The position numbers were made by a program, and so were the translations under genes. A stretch of 64,000 bases of DNA, taken from Bosea sp. F3-2 (GTDB taxonomy: Bacteria; Pseudomonadota; Alphaproteobacteria; Rhizobiales; Beijerinckiaceae). The notes under the pieces were generated by a model, which saw only the letters and a list, made by a program, of their open reading frames with translations, ran no database searches and was not told the DNA's origin. The stretch lies in the NCBI RefSeq assembly GCF_008253865.1, contig NZ_CP042331.1, forward strand, positions 310,001-374,000. Reading direction: 5' to 3'. Positions 8,619-17,775 of this stretch are shown in pieces. How positions within the stretch are numbered: position 1 is the first letter of the stretch; every line of letters starts with the position of its first letter.

Positions 8619-8791
8619 GCGGTTGGAACCATGGAAAGGCGCAGACCGATCTCTCCGACCTCCTATCGTCTTCCCTCACGGATCTCGCTCCTCGGAGGGG
8701 CTCCTTGTTGTTGCGCCGGTTCGGGTATCAAGGCACAATTTCATCAGGCCTGTGGCACGACGTGCCGACGGGTCGTGCTGGAGACGAGCGC

Positions 8792-10564
8792 ATGAGCGAA
8801 GAGTCGCGCACCGCGCGGCGGCTCGCAGCTATCCTTGCCGCGGATGTGACGGGATATTCGCGCCTCATGGGCGCCGATGAGGAAGGCACGCTGGCCGCGC
8901 TCAAGGGCCATCGCAAGGAGCTCATCGATCCCCTGATCGCTCAGCACCAGGGCCGCATCGTCAAGACGACCGGGGACGGCCTTCTCATCGAGTTCGCATC
9001 CATCGTCGATGCGGTGCGGTTTGCAGTGGTGATGCAGCAGGGGATGAAGGATCGCAACGCGAACCTCGACGCCGACCATTGCGTCCGCTTTCGCGTGGGC
9101 ATCAATGTCGGCGACGTGATCGTCGAAGACGGCGACATCTTCGGAGACGGCGTGAATGTCGCGGCGCGGCTCCAGGCGCTCGCCGAGCCCGGCGAGATAT
9201 GCGTCAGCGCCACGGTGCGCGAACATGTCGGTGAGAAACTTCCTATCGGGTTCACCGACCTGGGCGAGCACAGCGTCAAGAACATCGCGCGGCCGGTCCA
9301 TGTCTATCAGATCGAGACGCGCTTCGAGCCCAGGACCGCCTCCCCAGGCAAGCCGGAACCTGCAATGCTCGCGCTTCCCGATCGCCCTTCTATCGCCGTG
9401 CTGCCATTCGCCAACATGAGCGGTGATGCCGAGCAGGACTATTTCTGCGACGGCATGGTCGAGGACATCATTACCGGCCTTTCGCGCCTCAAGTGGCTGT
9501 TCGTCATCGCGCGCAATTCGAGCTTCGTCTACAAGGGCAGATCGGTGGACGTGAAGCAGGTGGGGCGCGATCTGGGTGTGCGCTATGTCCTCGAGGGCAG
9601 CGCACGCAAGGCGGCGAACCGCGTCCGCGTCACCGGTCAGGTGGTCGAAGCCGAGAGCGGTCGGCACGTCTGGGCAGAGCGCTACGACCGGACGCTGGAT
9701 GACATCTTCGCACTCCAGGACGAACTCACGACAAGTGTGGTCGCCGCCATCGAGCCAAGCCTGCGCCAGGCGGAGGTCGAGCGCGTCAAGCGAAAGCGGC
9801 CCGATAATCTCGATGCCTACGACCTGCTGCTCCGCGCCATCCCCGACGTCTATCCGGCCATGCCGGCTCGCGCCGCGAAGGCGCTGCCGCTGCTCGAAAG
9901 CGCGCTCAGCCTTGAGCCGGACTACGCCGCCGCGGACGGCTTCGCGGCATGGTGCCACGAAATCCTGTTCGTGCGCGGCGGCGCGCACGAAGAGAACCGG
10001 CTCGGCGCTGCCCGCCACGCCTACGCCGCCATCGCCAATGGACGCGACGACGCCACCGCGCTGGCTCTCGGAGGCTTCGCCATCGGCCTCGTCGCCCACG
10101 ACCGCGCAGCCGCGTGTCGGGCCTTCGAGGCGGCGCTGGCGTTGAGCCCGTCATGCTCGCTCGCCTATGGCTTCGGAAGCGTGGTGATGGCTACGGGCGG
10201 CGATGCGGATCGGGGCATTGAATGGGGCGAGCATGCGCTCCGCCTGAGCCCGTTCGACCCGATGAGCTACGGTCCGCTATTCGCCATCACGTTCGGCCAT
10301 TTCCAGCGCGCTGAGTACGAGGCGGCCGCGGAGGCGGCGCGCAGGTGTTTCCAGGCCAATCCCAACTGGAGCTATGCGCACATGCTGCTGGCGGCGACGC
10401 ATGCGAGACTCGGGCAGGGCGCTGCCGCCCATGAGGCCGCCGCACGCGTGCTAGAGCTTGAGCCGGGCTATACGATCGGCGGGATGCGCGCCGCCATAGG
10501 CCTCCACCCGTCCATCGCCGAGCCGCTGTCCGAGGCGCTGCGTCAAGCCGGGCTGCCGGCATAG
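8792..10564 (+). CDS. class III adenylate/guanylate cyclase with TolB-like N-domain and TPR region
   Basis: A 590-residue protein. Residues 8-175 form a class III cyclase domain: the first metal aspartate is D18 in ILAADVTGYSRLM, the second lies in KTTGDGLLIEF, and the base/transition-state region is GDGVNVAARLQALAEPGE. From about residue 205 a TolB-like segment follows (PSIAVLPFANMSGD, then VRYVLEGSARK and HVWAERYDRTLDDIFALQDE). The last 230 residues are TPR-like helices (LEPDYAAADGFAAWCHE; LGQGAAAHEAAARVLELEPG). This layout is common in Hyphomicrobiales, which have many such cyclases. It should make cAMP or cGMP in response to an unknown input. GGAG lies about 10 bp before the ATG. No membrane span is seen. 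Confidence 0.9.
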   Translation: MSEESRTARRLAAILAADVTGYSRLMGADEEGTLAALKGHRKELIDPLIAQHQGRIVKTTGDGLLIEFASIVDAVRFAVVMQQGMKDRNANLDADHCVRFRVGINVGDVIVEDGDIFGDGVNVAARLQALAEPGEICVSATVREHVGEKLPIGFTDLGEHSVKNIARPVHVYQIETRFEPRTASPGKPEPAMLALPDRPSIAVLPFANMSGDAEQDYFCDGMVEDIITGLSRLKWLFVIARNSSFVYKGRSVDVKQVGRDLGVRYVLEGSARKAANRVRVTGQVVEAESGRHVWAERYDRTLDDIFALQDELTTSVVAAIEPSLRQAEVERVKRKRPDNLDAYDLLLRAIPDVYPAMPARAAKALPLLESALSLEPDYAAADGFAAWCHEILFVRGGAHEENRLGAARHAYAAIANGRDDATALALGGFAIGLVAHDRAAACRAFEAALALSPSCSLAYGFGSVVMATGGDADRGIEWGEHALRLSPFDPMSYGPLFAITFGHFQRAEYEAAAEAARRCFQANPNWSYAHMLLAATHARLGQGAAAHEAAARVLELEPGYTIGGMRAAIGLHPSIAEPLSEALRQAGLPA

Positions 10565-10745
10565 AGGAGCGCTAGCGGTCCGCTGCGGGGTCGGAAGCGG
10601 ACTACCATCGCCTCCGCTTCTCGGCCTCGCCCAGCATTGGCTTGCGGCCGTTGCGGCTTTTGAACCGATTGAAAATGCGGCTCGTTCGGCGCATGTCTAG
10701 GAAGGACGCGCTGCCGTCGCGGCGCTTGAGGTTTCGGTTCTCGCC

Positions 10746-12275
10746 ATGCTCGACAAATCAGTGCCGCCCCGCACGCTCAAGCTCAACGCCGCCGACAACG
10801 TCGTCGTCGCAGTCGATCCAGTTGACGCCGGCGTGACGGCGGCCGGTGTCGAGGCGCTGAAGCGGATTCCGCGCGGGCACAAGATGGCGATCGCGCCGAT
10901 CGCCAAGGACCAGCCGATCCGCAAATTCGGCCAGATCATCGGCTTCGCCACGACCGACATTCCGCCGGGCGAATGGGTGCATGAGCACAATACCGGCTTC
11001 CACGCCTTCGATCGCGACTACGCCTATGCGGCCGAGGCGAAGCCGGAATTCGTGCTGCCGGTCGAGCAGCAGGCGACCTTCGAGGGCTTCCGCCGCGCCA
11101 ACGGCAAGGCCGGCACGCGCAACTATGTCGGCATCCTCACCTCGGTGAACTGCTCGGCCTCGGCCGCGCGCTTCATGGCCGAGGAGGTCAAGCGCTCCGG
11201 GCTGCTCGACGACTATCCGAATGTCGACGGCGTGATCGCGCTCACCCACGGCACCGGCTGCGGCATCGACTACAACGGCGAGAGCTTCGAGGTGCTGAAG
11301 CGCACCACCTGGGGCTATGCCTGCAACCCGAACATGGCGGCGGTTCTGGTCGTCGGCCTCGGCTGCGAGGGCTTCCAGATCAGCCGCATGAAGGAGGCCT
11401 ATGGCATCACCGAAAGCGACGTCTTCCGCACGCTGACGATCCAGGAGACGGGCGGCACGAAGAAGGCGGTCGCGGCCGGCATCGAGGCGCTGAAGACGAT
11501 GCTGCCGATCGCCAACAAGGCGGTACGCGAGACGGTGCCGGCTTCCGAGCTGATGCTGGCCCTGCAGTGCGGCGGCTCTGACGGTTACTCCGGCATCACT
11601 GCCAACCCGGCGCTGGGCGCCGCCGTCGACATCCTCGTCGAGCATGGCGGCACGGCGATCCTCTCCGAGACGCCGGAGATTTATGGCGCCGAGCATCTGC
11701 TGACGCGCCGCGCCGCGACGCGCGAGGTCGGCGAGAAGCTCGTCGGCATCATCAAATGGTGGGAGGATTACACCGAGCGCGCCCGGATGAGCATGAACAA
11801 CAATCCCTCGCCGGGAAACAAGGCGGGCGGGCTCACCACCATCCTGGAGAAGTCGCTGGGTGCGGCGGCCAAGGGCGGCACCAAGACGCTCTCGGCGGTC
11901 TATCACTATGCCGAGCCGGTGACGGAGAAGGGCTTCGTCTACATGGACACGCCCGGCTACGACCCCGTCGCGGCGACGGGACAGGTGGCCGGCGGCGCCA
12001 ATATCCTCGCCTTCACCACCGGCCGCGGCTCGGCCTATGGCTGCAAGCCGACGCCTTCGATGAAGCTCGCGACCAACACGCCGATCTACGAGAAGATGAT
12101 CGACGACATGGACATCAATTGCGGCGACGTGCTCGACGGTGTCTCTCTGGAGCAGAAGGGCCGCGAGATCTTCGAGAAGCTGCTCAAGGTCGCCTCGGGC
12201 GAGAAGACCAAGTCCGAACAGCTCGGCTATGGCGACGCCGAGTTCGTACCCTGGCAGATCGGCGCGACGATGTGA
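10746..12275 (+). CDS. UxaA/GarD-family sugar-acid dehydratase (altronate or galactarate dehydratase type)
   Basis: A 509-residue protein with the two-part structure of the family. An N-terminal SAF domain (LKLNAADNVVVAVDPVDAG through GEWVHEHN) is followed by the large C-terminal dehydratase domain (ANGKAGTRNYVGILTSVNCS; THGTGCGIDY; QCGGSDGYSGITANPALG; GRGSAYGCKPTPSMKLATNT). Such enzymes remove water from altronate or galactarate, usually with an iron centre, feeding 2-keto-3-deoxy acids. Conserved cysteines are present. No uronate pathway genes are adjacent, so the substrate is uncertain. It is convergent with the VOC gene, 17 bp apart. Confidence 0.88.
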   Translation: MLDKSVPPRTLKLNAADNVVVAVDPVDAGVTAAGVEALKRIPRGHKMAIAPIAKDQPIRKFGQIIGFATTDIPPGEWVHEHNTGFHAFDRDYAYAAEAKPEFVLPVEQQATFEGFRRANGKAGTRNYVGILTSVNCSASAARFMAEEVKRSGLLDDYPNVDGVIALTHGTGCGIDYNGESFEVLKRTTWGYACNPNMAAVLVVGLGCEGFQISRMKEAYGITESDVFRTLTIQETGGTKKAVAAGIEALKTMLPIANKAVRETVPASELMLALQCGGSDGYSGITANPALGAAVDILVEHGGTAILSETPEIYGAEHLLTRRAATREVGEKLVGIIKWWEDYTERARMSMNNNPSPGNKAGGLTTILEKSLGAAAKGGTKTLSAVYHYAEPVTEKGFVYMDTPGYDPVAATGQVAGGANILAFTTGRGSAYGCKPTPSMKLATNTPIYEKMIDDMDINCGDVLDGVSLEQKGREIFEKLLKVASGEKTKSEQLGYGDAEFVPWQIGATM

Positions 12276-12292
12276 GGCCGGGCAGGGCTCGC

Positions 12293-13267
12293 TCAGCCCT
12301 GCAACAGCCTGACACGCGTACCCCAGGGGTCGAGGCTCTCGAACCCGCCGGACAGCGGCGTCGCCGCGATGCCAGCCGCCGTGAGGCGGTCGGCCTGAGC
12401 GGTCATCAGCTCCGGCTTTTCCGTCATCAGCGAGAACCAGGCGAGGCCGGTGCTGCCGTCGTCGCGCCGCCCGGCGCCGGCGCTGTTCCAGGTGTTCAGC
12501 GCCAGATGATGGTGGTAGCCGCCCGAGGACAGGAAACTGGCCGAGTCGCGCCGGCTCGTCGGCGCCAGGCCAAGCAGATCGCGATAGAAGCGGTCGCCTG
12601 TCTCGACATCACCAACGCGCAGGTGGACGTGCCCGATGCGCAGCCCCTCCGGCGCCTTGGCATAGTCGCTTGCGCGCGTGTCGGTCAGCGACAGGATGTC
12701 GTCGACGTCGAGCCGGTGCGTGCCCATCACGACGCGGCCGCTTTCCCAGCGCCAGCCTTCGGCAGGGCGGTCGGCATAGACCTCGATGCCGTTGCCTTCG
12801 GGATCGTTGAGGTAGACGGCCTCGCTGACGCTATGGTCGGCGAAGCCCGTCAGCGGCGTGCGGTTGCGCGCGACATGGACGAGCCAGCGCGCCAGATCCC
12901 GCCGGCTCGGCATCAGGAAGGCGATATGGAAGAGCCCGGCGGCGGTCGGCGGCTCGAGCGCCGCATTCGGGCGCGGCTCCAGCGTGAGCAGGGCGCCTTC
13001 GCCGGTACCGAGCGTGACGGAGGCCGCTCCGCGCGCCAGCACGGATAGGCCGATGACGTCGCGGTAGTAGCTGGTCACCCGCTCGACGTCGCGCACCTTG
13101 AGCGCGGCGGCGCCCACCCGGATCGGCGTTCTGCTGGCGAAGCCCGGCCCCGCTGCCGGCGCTGAGACCGGGCCGCCCTCGGCCCGGGCGGCGAAGGAGG
13201 CCGCGGCCGCGAGCGAGGAGGCTCCGGCGAGCTGAAGCAAGGTGCGGCGAGTGAGGGCGCTGTTCAT
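12293..13267 (-). CDS. exported VOC (glyoxalase/bleomycin resistance/dioxygenase) superfamily protein
   Basis: A 324-residue protein with two VOC modules resembling CatE-type extradiol dioxygenases: VGAALKVRDVERVTSYYRDV near residue 52 and IGHVHLRVGDVETGDRFYRD near residue 209. Metal-ligand type residues occur in AGLFHIAFLMPSR, GNGIEVYADRP, GHVHLRV and YHHHLALNTW. Unusually, it starts with a twin-arginine-like signal (ALTRRTLLQLAGASSLAAAA, then ARA), predicting export of a folded metalloprotein to the periplasm. Cytosolic homologues lack this leader. The substrate is unknown. It is divergent from the DoxX-like gene. Confidence 0.85.
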   Translation of the reverse strand: MNSALTRRTLLQLAGASSLAAAASFAARAEGGPVSAPAAGPGFASRTPIRVGAAALKVRDVERVTSYYRDVIGLSVLARGAASVTLGTGEGALLTLEPRPNAALEPPTAAGLFHIAFLMPSRRDLARWLVHVARNRTPLTGFADHSVSEAVYLNDPEGNGIEVYADRPAEGWRWESGRVVMGTHRLDVDDILSLTDTRASDYAKAPEGLRIGHVHLRVGDVETGDRFYRDLLGLAPTSRRDSASFLSSGGYHHHLALNTWNSAGAGRRDDGSTGLAWFSLMTEKPELMTAQADRLTAAGIAATPLSGGFESLDPWGTRVRLLQG

Positions 13268-13512
13268 AGTTCGAGGGGCATCGGCGGTGATTGCGTGGAG
13301 CTTGCTTCATGGTCACGAAATCCCGCGCGGCGCATCTCACAAGCGCGTGGGCGGGTTTTCCGGGCAAGCCTCTGGAGGGAAGCTTTCGCGACGGGGCTGC
13401 TGCGATGTCTCTCCACACCTTGAACCGGATCTGTCCTGGCAGCGACCAAGCACCGGGCCGGCGCTGCCGCCGTCTGGCGGGCTCGGCTTCTTTGTCATCG
13501 GTTGGGGACATC

Positions 13513-13905
13513 ATGAAGACCGTGTTTCTCGTCACGATCCCGCGCGTCCTGCTCGGGCTGCTTTTCCTCGTCAGCGCCGTCGACGGCTTCTGGTGGCTGG
13601 CGACCGGGACCAATCTCATTCACCCGCCGACGAGCGAACGCGGGCTCGCCTTCGAGACGGCGCTTCAGAACTCGGGCTTCATCTGGCCGATGGTCAAGGT
13701 GGTGAACCTTACCGGGGCGCTGAGCCTGCTGTTCAACCGCGCGCCCGCCTTCGGTCTGGCGTTGCTTGCGCCGATCATGGCCGTGATCGTGTTCTTCCAC
13801 CTCGTGCTGAACCCGCAGGGCATCCCCGTCGCGCTCATCATGGCGGTGCTCGGAGTGCTGCTGGTCGTCGCCTATCGCGACCGCTACCGGGCGCTGTTCC
13901 GTTGA
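13513..13905 (+). CDS. DoxX-like small integral membrane protein
   Basis: A 130-residue protein with about four transmembrane helices. The first is VLLGLLFLVSAVDGFWWL; later ones are VVNLTGALSLLFN, LALLAPIMAVIVFFHL and ALIMAVLGVLLVVAY. The pattern fits the DoxX/DoxD-like family, whose members sit in the inner membrane and are often linked to redox stress or sulfur metabolism. The function here is unknown. The start at 13513 is preceded by GGGGACATC. A palindromic repeat follows 24 bp after the stop. Upstream bases 13268-13512 hold the divergent promoter region with no recognised gene. Confidence 0.75.
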   Translation: MKTVFLVTIPRVLLGLLFLVSAVDGFWWLATGTNLIHPPTSERGLAFETALQNSGFIWPMVKVVNLTGALSLLFNRAPAFGLALLAPIMAVIVFFHLVLNPQGIPVALIMAVLGVLLVVAYRDRYRALFR

Positions 13906-13928
13906 CGGCCTTCTCGCTCCGGATTCCG

Positions 13929-14035
13929 CGTCATTCCGGGCGAAGCGAAGCGGAGACCCGGAATCCATCATAGAGCGCAGTGCCCTCCGATGGATCCCGG
14001 ATCGGCGCCGCGAACGCGGCTTGTCCGGGATGACG
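13929..14035 (+). repeat. R1 palindromic repeat (orientation A to B)
   Basis: One copy of the about 106-bp R1 element. Arm A runs from CGTCATTCCGGG to CCCGGAATCCATC; after a short variable centre, arm B runs from GATGGATCCCGGATCGG to TTGTCCGGGATGACG. The two halves pair to make a long hairpin. It lies between the convergent DoxX-like and aminotransferase genes and could end transcription from both sides. Confidence 0.9.
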
Positions 14036-14049
14036 GAGGGCGGAGCAGG

Positions 14050-15234
14050 CTAGACCGAAAAGCCCTTGAGCCTGTCGCCGAGCAGGCCGATCCGCTCGGC
14101 TGCGACATTGGCGATGGCGATGCGCAGATGGTTCTCCTGCACGGGGCCGAAATAGGGGCCGGGCAGGGCGAGCACGCCGCGCTCCTCGACCAGCCGGCGT
14201 ACGACATCGGCTGCCGGCGTGCCTTCGAAGGGGTGGGCGACATAGGCGAAATAGGCGCCTGCCGAGAGCACGCGCCAATCGTTCAGCGGCGCCATCGCCT
14301 GCCGGAACAGGGCGGCGCGGTCATTGATCTCGGCGCGGTTGCGCTCGCGCCAGTCGCGAATGCCGTCGATGCCCCAGGTGACGGCGGCCTGCCCGGCGCG
14401 AACCGGGCTGATCTGGACGCAGTCGAGCACCTTGCCGATCTGGGCAAGGACGGCTTCGCCGGCCGTGATCGCGCCGAGCCGCCAGCCCGGAACGGCATAG
14501 GCCTTGGAGAAGCTGTAGAGACCGATCACGGAATCCCGCCAGCTGCTTGCGGCGAAGACCTCATGCGGCTTCGCAACTGCTGCGGGCAGGAAGTCCCGGT
14601 AGGTTTCGTCGAGCACCAGCCAGATGCCGCGCCGGGCGCAGAGTTCGGCGAAGGCCGCGATCGTCTCGGGCGGATAGACCGCGCCGGTCGGGTTGTTGGG
14701 CGTCACCAGCACGATCGCGCGGGTGCGGCCGTCGATCAGCGCCTCGGCCGTGGCGGCGTCCGGCACAAAACCGGCTTCTGGCGCGCAGGGCAGCGGGCGC
14801 GCCTCGACGCCGAGCATGGTCAGCGTCATCTCGTGATTGAAATACCAGGGCGTCGGCAGCAGTACATTGTCGCCGGCGCGGGCAAGCGCCATCATCGTGA
14901 CGACATAGGCCTGGTTGCAGCCCGCGGTGATGGCAACCTCGCCGGGAGCGAAGGGCGCGCCGTAGATCCGTGAAATCTCCGCCGCATAGGCCCCGCGCAG
15001 CGTGGCGTCGCCGGTGATGCTGCCATAGCGCGTGGCGGCGGGGTCGGCGGCCGCTTCGGCAAGCTTGTCGAGCAGCGCCTGAGGTGGCGGCGAGCCGGGC
15101 ACCGCCTGCGACAGGTCGACCAACGGGCCGAAACGCCCGTCATAGGCGCGTGCCCAGCCCTGCGCCTCGGGGATTGGCGGGCTGCCGGTGTCGATGAGAT
15201 CGGGATTGAGCGAGGCGGGCACGGTCGTCGGCAT
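14050..15234 (-). CDS. class I/II PLP-dependent aminotransferase
   Basis: A 394-residue fold-type I aminotransferase. The PLP lysine is in LYSFSKAYAVPGWRLG. The substrate and cofactor motifs TPNNPTGAVYPPE and LVLDETYRDFL carry the conserved Asn, Asp and Tyr, and AITAGCNQAYV is the phosphate-binding turn. The C-terminal arginine is in NHLRIAIAN. The start is set at ATG 15234, since upstream in-frame sequence is not conserved. It transfers amino groups between an amino acid and a keto acid; the exact substrate cannot be read from sequence. It is divergent from the sirtuin gene. Confidence 0.9.
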   Translation of the reverse strand: MPTTVPASLNPDLIDTGSPPIPEAQGWARAYDGRFGPLVDLSQAVPGSPPPQALLDKLAEAAADPAATRYGSITGDATLRGAYAAEISRIYGAPFAPGEVAITAGCNQAYVVTMMALARAGDNVLLPTPWYFNHEMTLTMLGVEARPLPCAPEAGFVPDAATAEALIDGRTRAIVLVTPNNPTGAVYPPETIAAFAELCARRGIWLVLDETYRDFLPAAVAKPHEVFAASSWRDSVIGLYSFSKAYAVPGWRLGAITAGEAVLAQIGKVLDCVQISPVRAGQAAVTWGIDGIRDWRERNRAEINDRAALFRQAMAPLNDWRVLSAGAYFAYVAHPFEGTPAADVVRRLVEERGVLALPGPYFGPVQENHLRIAIANVAAERIGLLGDRLKGFSV

Positions 15235-15340
15235 GATCCGACTGGTTTGCGGCGTGCGCCTCGTTCCGTCAATCGCCTTGGAAGCGTCGCAAAGCGCGGT
15301 CCATATCTGGAAGGCTTCCATTCAAGCGAGCGGGCGGGCC

Positions 15341-16096
15341 ATGCAGGACGAGACCGAGGACGCGATCGCCGAGCTCCATGCCATGCTCGACCGGGCGGAC
15401 AGCATTCTCAGCTTCACCGGCGCGGGAATTTCGACGGAGTCGGGCGTGCCGGATTTCCGCTCGCCCGGCTCGCCCTGGATGGTCAACAAGCCGATTCCCT
15501 TCGAGGCCTTCGTGCAGAGCCGCGAAGCGCGGATCGAGGCCTGGCGCCGCAAGTTCGCGATGGACGACCATTATCGCGAGGCCCGGCCGAATATCGGCCA
15601 CCGGGCGCTGGCGCGGCTGGTGGCGGATCGGCGCTCGCCCGCCATCGTGACGCAGAATATCGACGGGCTGCACCAGGCCTCCGGCGTACCGGCCGGTCAG
15701 GTGATCGAGCTGCACGGCAACGGCACCTACGCGACCTGCCTCAACTGCGGCTGGCGCCATGAACTCGCGGCGATCCGCCCCGCCTTCGAGGCGAGCGGCG
15801 AGCCGCCGAGTTGCATGATGTGCACGGGGCCGGTGAAGTCGGCGACGATCTCCTTCGGCCAGGCGATGCCGCAGGGGGCGATGATGCGGGCACAGGCGCT
15901 GACGCTGGAATGCGATCTGTTCCTGGTCGTCGGGTCGTCGCTGGTCGTCTATCCGGCGGCGACCTTGCCCGTGATCGCGAAGCGACAGGGCGCCAAGCTC
16001 GTCATCCTCAACCGCGAGCCGACGGAGCTCGACCCGATCGCCGATCTCGTCATCCGCGCTGAGAGCGGCGTGGCGTTGGGGCCCTTGCTGAATTGA
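15341..16096 (+). CDS. Sir2-family NAD-dependent protein deacylase (sirtuin)
   Basis: A 251-residue sirtuin that removes acyl groups from lysine using NAD+, giving nicotinamide and O-acyl-ADP-ribose. The NAD-binding GAGIS is at 27-31 with PDFRSP just after. TQNIDGLH is at about 104-111, the catalytic histidine is H125 (ELHGN), and four zinc cysteines are C133/C136 and C158/C161. VVGSSLVVYPAA completes the Rossmann core. All key residues are present, so it should be active. The 106 bp to the divergent aminotransferase gene hold the shared promoter region. Confidence 0.93.
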   Translation: MQDETEDAIAELHAMLDRADSILSFTGAGISTESGVPDFRSPGSPWMVNKPIPFEAFVQSREARIEAWRRKFAMDDHYREARPNIGHRALARLVADRRSPAIVTQNIDGLHQASGVPAGQVIELHGNGTYATCLNCGWRHELAAIRPAFEASGEPPSCMMCTGPVKSATISFGQAMPQGAMMRAQALTLECDLFLVVGSSLVVYPAATLPVIAKRQGAKLVILNREPTELDPIADLVIRAESGVALGPLLN

Positions 16097-16102
16097 GGGG
16101 CG

Positions 16103-16208
16103 CTAGATCGCCGCGCGTCCTATCGGACGCGAAGTGGCGATCTATCCTTTTGTTTAAGCATCGGATTTCTCTGAAAAGTGGATTCCACTTTTCGGTCCGA
16201 TGCTCTAG
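16103..16208. repeat. R3 compound palindromic repeat
   Basis: The hairpin CTAGATCGCC...GGCGATCTA is followed by a second hairpin containing AAAAGTGGATTCCACTTTTCG and ending GATGCTCTAG. It is in reverse order relative to the copies at 20740, 41978 and 60856. Its last bases (CTAG at 16205-16208) contain the TAG stop codon of the minus-strand LysE gene. Confidence 0.88.
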
Positions 16209-16834
16209 TCACGCGTCGCGAGCGCCAACCTGACCGCCAAGCCGCCGAACACGGCACCCATCAACCTTTGTGGGAGGCGCGCCAGGGAAGGACGACGCGC
16301 CAGGGCATGGCCGATGCGGCTCGCGGCAAGGATGACGATGCCGTTCGTCACGAAGCCCATGACGTTGAGGATTGTCGCAAGGACGATGACCTGCAGCACG
16401 ATGGAGCCCGCTTCCGGCTTTAGAAACTGCGGCAGCAGCGCAAGCATGAAGAGCGCCATTTTCGGGTTGAGCAGATTGGTCCAGAGCCCCTGCAGGAAGA
16501 TGCGCCGCAAGGATACCGCCGGCACATGGCCCGGCGCGAAGAGCGGTGCCTGCGAGCGCAGAGTCATCCAGGCGAGGTAGGCGAGATAGGCCGCACCGAG
16601 CCAGCGCAGCACATCGTAGGCCGTCGGTACCATGACGAAGAGCTGGGACAGGCCGAACGCCGCGGCGAAGGCCTGCAGATAGCTGCCCACCGCAATGCCA
16701 GCATAGGTGAGGAAACCGGCTACGCGCCCCTGGCTGAGGCTGCGTGAAGCGATCAGCAGCATATCCGGCCCAGGTGTGGCAGTGAGGACCGCCGCCGCAG
16801 CGGTGAAGAGCGCGAGCGTGGACAGGTCGATCAT
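16205..16834 (-). CDS. LysE/RhtB-family amino-acid exporter
   Basis: A 209-residue inner-membrane protein with six predicted helices. It starts MIDLSTLALFTAAAAVLTATPGPDM, with the family signature TPGPD and the following LLIASRSLSQG. WTNLLNPKMALFMLALLPQF carries the conserved NPK motif of helix 4-5. Such transporters expel amino acids or homoserine lactones. GGAGG precedes the ATG at 16834. The stop codon lies inside an R3 repeat; the natural end may have been replaced when the repeat arrived. Confidence 0.93.
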   Translation of the reverse strand: MIDLSTLALFTAAAAVLTATPGPDMLLIASRSLSQGRVAGFLTYAGIAVGSYLQAFAAAFGLSQLFVMVPTAYDVLRWLGAAYLAYLAWMTLRSQAPLFAPGHVPAVSLRRIFLQGLWTNLLNPKMALFMLALLPQFLKPEAGSIVLQVIVLATILNVMGFVTNGIVILAASRIGHALARRPSLARLPQRLMGAVFGGLAVRLALATRD

Positions 16835-17015
16835 GTTGCCTCCGCCGATATGTCGGTGGCGCACCCCTAGCACGCGGCTTGCGATTCGATCAGCGCGGCC
16901 TGTGCAGCTGCGCGATGCGATGATGTGGACGATATGTTGCAGGCTGTAGCCCGAAGCCCCAGCAGTGGTATCTTGGTGACACGAATCAAGTGTTGTGCGT
17001 GGGGGTGAGCGGCAC

Positions 17016-17630
17016 ATGTCCGACGAATTCGGTGAGAGCGGGCGGCCACCGATGGGTCCCATCCAGTCACTCAACCGCGTCATGCGGCTCGATGGGCCGA
17101 GCGGTCACGCTTCCGAGGTTCCGGTCGAGATCGCCGGCTACGTCAAATGGTTCGATGTCTCGAAAGGCTACGGCTTCGTCGTTCCCGAGACGGGCGGTGC
17201 CGATATCCTCCTGCACGTCACCATTCTGAAGCGCGATGGTTTCAATACGATAGCCGAAGGTGCTCGCATTGTGCTCGAAGCGGTCGAGAAAGCCCGCGGG
17301 CGCCAGGCCGTGCGGGTGCTCTCGATCGATACCTCCTCCGGGCTCCACCCGTCCGAGATGCCGATGGCGCGCACCAACGTCGCGGTGACGCCGACCAGCG
17401 GGCTCGAGCGCATGGTGGTGAAGTGGTTCAACCGGCTGCGTGGCTTCGGCTTCGTCTCGAAGGGCGAAGGTGCCCCCGATGTCTTCGTGCATATGGAGAC
17501 GCTGCGGCGCTATGGCCTTGTCGAGCTGATCCCGGGACAGGCCGTGCTGGTGCGCTACGGACCTGGACCCAAGGGCTTGATGGCGGCCGAGGTGCGGCTT
17601 GAGCAGGGCGGCGCTGCCGTTTCGCATTGA
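17016..17630 (+). CDS. cold-shock protein with two CSD domains
   Basis: A 204-residue protein with two OB-fold cold-shock domains. The first (about residues 40-105) has GYVKWFDVSKGYGFVVPETG and DILLHVTIL; the second (about 130-195) has VVKWFNRLRGFGFVSKGEGA and DVFVHMETL. Both keep the RNP1 (KGYGFV / RGFGFV) and RNP2 (ILLHV / VFVHM) aromatic residues that bind single-stranded RNA or DNA. Two-domain proteins of this type are characteristic of alphaproteobacteria and act as RNA chaperones. GGGGGTGAG lies 8-15 bp before the ATG. It may be an RNA-level regulator in stationary phase or cold. Confidence 0.93.
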   Translation: MSDEFGESGRPPMGPIQSLNRVMRLDGPSGHASEVPVEIAGYVKWFDVSKGYGFVVPETGGADILLHVTILKRDGFNTIAEGARIVLEAVEKARGRQAVRVLSIDTSSGLHPSEMPMARTNVAVTPTSGLERMVVKWFNRLRGFGFVSKGEGAPDVFVHMETLRRYGLVELIPGQAVLVRYGPGPKGLMAAEVRLEQGGAAVSH

Positions 17631-17775
17631 CGAACTGCTAAGTATGACAGCGAAACCGAGCATGTCGCCAGCCTGTCGTCGGCGCCTTTCTTGGCTATCG
17701 GCCTAAGCCGACAGTTCGCTTTTACCCTTCCTCAATCGGCACGGTTATGATGAGGCCTTCTCGGGAGGCCTCCCC

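Noticed and set aside
8190..8679. Upstream half of the long minus-strand frame 7309-8679 read as one transposase
   Set aside because: Only the part below about 8190 resembles a transposase in that frame. The N-terminal homology lies in another frame, so the gene is broken.
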